Shown piece by piece: positions 45,401 through 47,322 of a DNA stretch of 47,322 nt. Under the pieces are notes generated by a model, which searched no databases, was not told where the DNA came from, and was given only the letters and a program-made list of their open reading frames with translations. Position 1 is the first letter of the stretch; every line of letters begins with the position of its first letter. The translations under genes were made by a program, and so were the position numbers. The DNA comes from a virus, in the IMG/VR virus record IMGVR_UViG_3300043403_000054, positions 1-47,322 of that record; one strand, written 5' to 3'.

Positions 45401-45454
45401 GTGGCAAGCGTTGTGTCATGGAACGCCATGCAGATCGAACTTTTGAAGGCGTGA
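42419..45454 (+). CDS. Large putative tail spike with Fn3-like repeats and beta-helix region (1011 aa)
   Basis: Residues ~21-117 and ~120-216 are two Fn3-like domains that repeat each other with a period of 99 residues (ITVGQWTL...VNAIGN...KSATPT). From ~280 to ~690 the sequence has short strand-turn repeats (IDTSSGKDSRKHFVTWGTLS, CAVIASRPDPFGNFTGG, RDNYVIGGCGAPATISLDEV), as in right-handed beta-helix spikes. The last ~300 residues form further beta domains. It probably binds or degrades a host surface polysaccharide. GGAG lies nine bases before the ATG at 42419; the longer frame upstream is a shadow. Confidence 0.8.
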   Translation: MRLQVRMGLSRARASGAATVPSAITVGQWTLTDVPSAGGDTLSININALPPNGGSAITALQYRLNGGVATALTGVGTGSRSITVPATALAQIEIRAVNAIGNGAWSDLKSATPTVAATAPATITVGQWTLADSPSAGGDTLTINLISAPANGGSAITSYEFRRNGGAWSTLPGGTGLGSRNITVLATTLANIELRAVNAIGNAAASDTKSATPTISSGYTARFGAGADQGSGTGAFNTALYTGSTPANGTYGNFTVSGGIITPNGSQTVGTYSVGGWPVQVISGYKAVANQTEWNALTPANIGGKTVLVREAAALSVSTSWNQNSDFNWATILGDGDDPRIDTSSGKDSRKHFVTWGTLSSKRLILDRLRFVTGSAAGAKVGGIYFGSLGGNPSNDLQVLRCAVIASRPDPFGNFTGGVSSFPGGDGIRFVAPVSRVSVRDNYVIGGCGAPATISLDEVTGFAEMIGNWVDMAYLDGINPPASGSANAVLMGGNLVTRPMSAGAADVGDPHADGTQFQGSAHGVVEANAYIIGSSRGEWQSFFAQDGDCALMVRNIVVADLSPNQVSIGDPIGSRIENCTWLPPAGASFPIAGSRGGIRDNLRFRGSLLGTNDIVNCVYRVAASDINAGVTQTGALDVQTWLGLDWDTNFPNWSISGLPTLQNVFQVHAVGVGAAAGKGAAAGINSWGAERSSYVLNVTTPVVSSIAITPAADGFTGTLRTSVGHNNVFYCLVPQAQGNPTWREIKERRVPNGVCYGQVWCSRAAAGTTDLAISGNTASPGTAYKLCAVAENGWSVQSAVTTANFSTTAAGITRVGVGTLVSYNSAADCVMPIPTAINGDYLVAFVCHLDSTREPTTPSGWTKIGNGVAFTSGFPAVEVYGRFRDGSEGSTLTVNTPSGSGQLVGFVAAYRGVSGPGNQATIDAFNVASRATPSLTATAGSCLLHVWAAWGDSQTLPTPGDLIAAGYTPDLNVWLGAENLLSTSGGATATRTATVASVVSWNAMQIELLKA

Positions 45455-45458
45455 TAAC

Positions 45459-45767
45459 ATGCTGAACAAGCCCATCGAATACTGGTTCGTCCTGATCGGC
45501 ATGATCCTTTACGTTGCCACCCGCGATGCGGAGCGCCAGCCAATCCTCAAGCGCACCGGAAAGACGCTGGCCAGCGCGGCGCTGGCGGTTGGCTTGTCGC
45601 CGGACATCGCAGCATGGGTCAACGCCTCCGAAACCATCGCCACGGTGGGCATTATGGCCTTTGGCATGATCGTATTGGATGTTGGCACCGCCATTGTCTC
45701 GGATCGCAATTTCATCAAGGAACTTGTCCGCAACCGCTTGGGAGGGCCGGGCGATGGAAAGTCTTAA
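45459..45767 (+). CDS. Holin (102 aa)
   Basis: The protein should make the inner-membrane lesion that releases the amidase. Two clear membrane segments are visible, YWFVLIGMILYVA near the N-terminus and ETIATVGIMAFGMIVLDVGT further on, with a weaker hydrophobic stretch between them (TLASAALAVGLSPDIAAWV). The C-terminus is basic. It opens the lysis cassette directly after the spike gene. Family assignment rests on position and topology. Confidence 0.75.
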   Translation: MLNKPIEYWFVLIGMILYVATRDAERQPILKRTGKTLASAALAVGLSPDIAAWVNASETIATVGIMAFGMIVLDVGTAIVSDRNFIKELVRNRLGGPGDGKS

Positions 45768-45903
45768 AGGCTCGGCGCGCAACTTGCGCGGTTACATACT
45801 GATCCTCGTCGGAAGCCTGATCTTGGCCTTTCTGACCGGACCAGATCCAAGGACCGCCCATCAGGAGCCGGTCGCAACCAGTGAGGCGCGGCCCTATGAC
45901 TGA
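45754..45903 (+). CDS. 49-residue membrane protein of the lysis cassette, possible second holin or antiholin
   Basis: The ATG at 45754 follows GGGAGG. The product MESLKGSARNLRGYILILVG followed by SLILAFLTGPDP has a basic N-terminus, one membrane helix and a hydrophilic acidic tail. It overlaps the holin end by 14 bases and the amidase start by 8. A single-helix protein here could be a pinholin or antiholin. The role is inferred from position. Confidence 0.68.
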   Translation: MESLKGSARNLRGYILILVGSLILAFLTGPDPRTAHQEPVATSEARPYD

Positions 45904-46354
45904 CAATCCAATCCGGCAGGGGAAGGCAGGCTATGAGGTCCGCGAGATCATCCTGCATTGCGCGGCCGTCACTGGCGACTGGCACAAGGGCAAGACGCCC
46001 GCCCAGATCAAGGCAGAGATCGACGGCTGGCACCGCGCCCGCGGCTTCACCAATGGCTTCGGCTACCACGGCTTCTTCATGCCGGACGGATCGTTCCATG
46101 AGGGGCGGCCGTTCACAATGATTGGGGCTCATGTGATGGAACGGAACCGGGGCACCCTAGGCTTCCTGATGATCGAGAGCGCCAAGATCACCAAGATGGG
46201 CCGGTTCGAGGACTGGTTCACCGAAGCGCAGCGCAAGGGTGTGAAGGCCAAGATCGCCACGGTGCCGGGCATCCGCTGGGTCACGGGCCACAATGACTAT
46301 GCGGCGAAGCTGTGTCCCGGCTTCAAGGTGCAGGGCAAGGGCTGGCTGCCATGA
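45896..46354 (+). CDS. N-acetylmuramoyl-L-alanine amidase, T7 lysozyme type (152 aa)
   Basis: The endolysin, a zinc amidase that cuts between muramic acid and the peptide. Zinc ligands and catalytic residues line up with T7 lysozyme: H21 in IILHCAA, Y57 in FGYHGFF, H132, K138 and C140 in TGHNDYAAKLCPGF. The H/K/C spacing (+6, +8) equals that of T7 H122/K128/C130. The size matches. No signal peptide is visible, so release needs the holin. The T7 protein also inhibits its RNA polymerase, which cannot apply here as none is encoded. Confidence 0.94.
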   Translation: MTDNPIRQGKAGYEVREIILHCAAVTGDWHKGKTPAQIKAEIDGWHRARGFTNGFGYHGFFMPDGSFHEGRPFTMIGAHVMERNRGTLGFLMIESAKITKMGRFEDWFTEAQRKGVKAKIATVPGIRWVTGHNDYAAKLCPGFKVQGKGWLP

Positions 46355-46638
46355 TCCGCATCTATGCCATTGCCGGACTTCTTCTGTTGGTCGCCGGACT
46401 GCTCTGGCACGACAACCGGATGGTGGTCAGGGCCGAGACCGCCGAACGCGCCCTTGCCGCAGCCACGGCGCGGCTACAGCAGGTCGAGGCGGCCGATGCG
46501 GTCCACAGAGAGCACATCGCGGCCATGGCCCGTCAGCAAGCCGCCTATGAGGCCCTGGTGGGCGAACTGGATCAACTGGAGGGTGGCGATGCACCGCTGT
46601 CTGATTATCTGCGCGCTCTTGATGAGCGGCTGCGCTAA
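46351..46638 (+). CDS. Rz: Rz-like inner-membrane spanin subunit (95 aa)
   Basis: The N-terminal membrane anchor IRIYAIAGLLLLVAGLLW is followed by a periplasmic coiled coil (AETAERALAAATARLQQVEA), the make-up of an i-spanin. It spans from the inner membrane and acts with Rz1 to fuse the membranes at lysis. The ATG overlaps the amidase stop (ATGA). The Rz1 gene starts within its 3' end in another frame, as in many phages. Confidence 0.88.
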   Translation: MIRIYAIAGLLLLVAGLLWHDNRMVVRAETAERALAAATARLQQVEAADAVHREHIAAMARQQAAYEALVGELDQLEGGDAPLSDYLRALDERLR

Positions 46639-46822
46639 GCCCGCACCGGAGCCCGTGCAGACCTATGTGCCGGCGGATCTGTTGCAGCCGTGCCTGACAC
46701 CGAAGATGAAAGCTGAGACGGAGGCGCAGCTGGCCCGGAAGATGCTGCGGATCGCATCAGACCGGGACTGCGCCAATCAGAAGATCCGGTCGATCAACAA
46801 GATCGTCAGCCCGGCACAGTGA
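46589..46822 (+). CDS. Rz1: Rz1-like outer-membrane spanin lipoprotein (77 aa)
   Basis: The start MHRCLIICALLMSGCAKPAP is a lipoprotein signal with lipobox LMSGC; the Cys would be acylated after cleavage. A short Pro-containing part and a helical tail follow. GGAGG lies six bases before the ATG, inside the Rz gene and out of frame with it; the two overlap by 50 bases. This is the o-spanin partner of Rz. Confidence 0.88.
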   Translation: MHRCLIICALLMSGCAKPAPEPVQTYVPADLLQPCLTPKMKAETEAQLARKMLRIASDRDCANQKIRSINKIVSPAQ

Positions 46823-46854
46823 CGCCGAAGCGCGGCCAGTTCTTCCTGTGTCAT
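46777..46854 (-). CDS. Possible 25-residue protein ending the leftward operon
   Basis: After the ATGA overlap with the gene at 46851-47198, a 25-codon frame reads MTQEELAALRRHCAGLTILL followed by IDRIF. It overlaps the end of Rz1 in antisense by 46 bases. The start-stop overlap and a helical, partly hydrophobic product make it possible. The small size and the antisense overlap make it uncertain. Confidence 0.35.
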   Translation of the reverse strand: MTQEELAALRRHCAGLTILLIDRIF

Positions 46855-47198
46855 GCCTTCCCCTCCTCAATAGCGATCAGTGCTGCAAGACAGGCCAGAA
46901 GCAGGGCGGTGGCGGGGTTGTCGGCGTCGGCGTGAAAGTAGTGGGGTGCAGTATCGTTCGCTACAACGACCCACCAGCGCCGCGAAAAGCCATCCTGCGT
47001 CATGTCATGCACGATTGCACCCGGCAGCGTGGCTGCGATCAGCGCAAGGGCGTCGTCAACGGAGCCGTGGTAGGCTTGTATGCAGCGATACCCGGTGTTG
47101 AAGTCGTTCTCAAAGTAAGTCGGGCACACAAGCTCATCTGGGAGCGTCCCGCTCGCCACCGCGTCATATAGACCGCGCAGGGCTTCAAGTCTGGTCAT
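46851..47198 (-). CDS. Phage ABA-sandwich-type protein (115 aa)
   Basis: The C-terminal part, DADNPATALLLACLAALIAI, matches the 'PAxALLxAxLxAL' pattern closing small phage ABA-sandwich proteins, and the N-terminal half begins MTRLEALRGLYDAVASGTLP. The function of these proteins is unknown. It is near the end of the leftward operon: its ATG overlaps the stop of the gene that crosses the join, and its own TGA overlaps a possible last small frame. It converges with Rz1. Confidence 0.7.
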   Translation of the reverse strand: MTRLEALRGLYDAVASGTLPDELVCPTYFENDFNTGYRCIQAYHGSVDDALALIAATLPGAIVHDMTQDGFSRRWWVVVANDTAPHYFHADADNPATALLLACLAALIAIEEGKA

Positions 47199-47322
47199 TG
47201 GGGCACCTCGGGGGTAAGGGCGCGGATGGCATGTTCAATACTGCCAGAGGCACAACCAAAGCCCTGCTCTGCTTCATCATCGGGGTTAGCATCGGAGCGG
47301 GCAATTGACTTATCGTGGAACC
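47195..47322 (-). CDS. Hypothetical protein, 3' part of the gene split by the window ends
   Basis: This is the continuation of the frame that begins at 262 and runs off position 1. Bases 47254-47322 repeat 1-69; the unique part encodes the last 19 or so residues (ASGSIEHAIRALTPEVPQ) and the TGA at 47197-47195, which overlaps the start of the next gene. See the entry at 1-262 for the whole product. Confidence 0.75.
   Translation of the reverse strand, partial: FHDKSIARSDANPDDEAEQGFGCASGSIEHAIRALTPEVPQ
47254..47322. repeat. Terminal direct repeat, right copy
   Basis: Identical to 1-69. Removing one copy gives a 47253-bp circle with an intact gene over the join. Confidence 0.97.

Overview
The window is the genome of a temperate, short-tailed (podovirus-like) double-stranded DNA phage. 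It is complete as a circle: positions 1-69 are repeated exactly at 47254-47322, and one gene reads across that join, so the unit is 47253 bp. The likely host is a GC-rich alphaproteobacterium, probably of the Rhodobacterales. The main host clue is the attachment-site core at 2222-2268, which matches the 3' half of a tRNA-His(GTG) gene with A73, a discriminator known from a clade of alphaproteobacteria. No RNA or DNA polymerase gene is visible.

Layout. (1) From about 11062 leftward through position 1 and on to 46777 runs one long minus-strand early operon. It holds a zinc-finger protein, an HNH/AP2 nuclease, a RecE-like exonuclease with a RecT annealase, a YbcO-like nuclease, a C5 cytosine methyltransferase, an AlpA-type excisionase, a tyrosine integrase, attP, and many small genes. 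Almost every junction is an ATGA, GTGA or TGATG overlap. (2) 11244-11878 is the immunity switch: a short cI-like repressor and a divergent cro-like gene. (3) 11997-15664 (plus) is replication: a RuvC-fold nuclease, an O-like initiator carrying iteron repeats, and a DnaB helicase. (4) 15579-16567 holds a small regulator and a second HNH/AP2 nuclease. (5) 16776-19666 is a separate minus-strand accessory operon of eight small genes, including a RadC/JAB protein. (6) 19736-29098 is packaging and head. (7) 29484-45454 is a T7-like tail and internal-virion module, then fibre genes and a large putative spike. (8) 45459-46822 is lysis: holin, small membrane protein, T7-type amidase, Rz and Rz1.

Two regulatory systems stand out. 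The first is a 16-bp dyad operator, consensus GTTKGANNTATCCAWY, which I find five times. It sits beside or inside the promoters of the leftward operon, the cro gene and the accessory operon, so one repressor may silence all three. The second is in the accessory operon. Five intercistronic RNA hairpins each begin exactly at a stop codon, and their stems differ in sequence but stay paired. Shorter hairpins with an invariant ACACCAC loop and varying stems lie just upstream of ribosome binding sites. I know of no described family that matches this arrangement; it is the best candidate here for a new system. All covariation was judged by eye, without computation.

Other points: two out-of-frame nested reading frames look like real overprinted genes, several very small membrane proteins are hidden in the operons, and the large terminase lacks the usual Walker A lysine.
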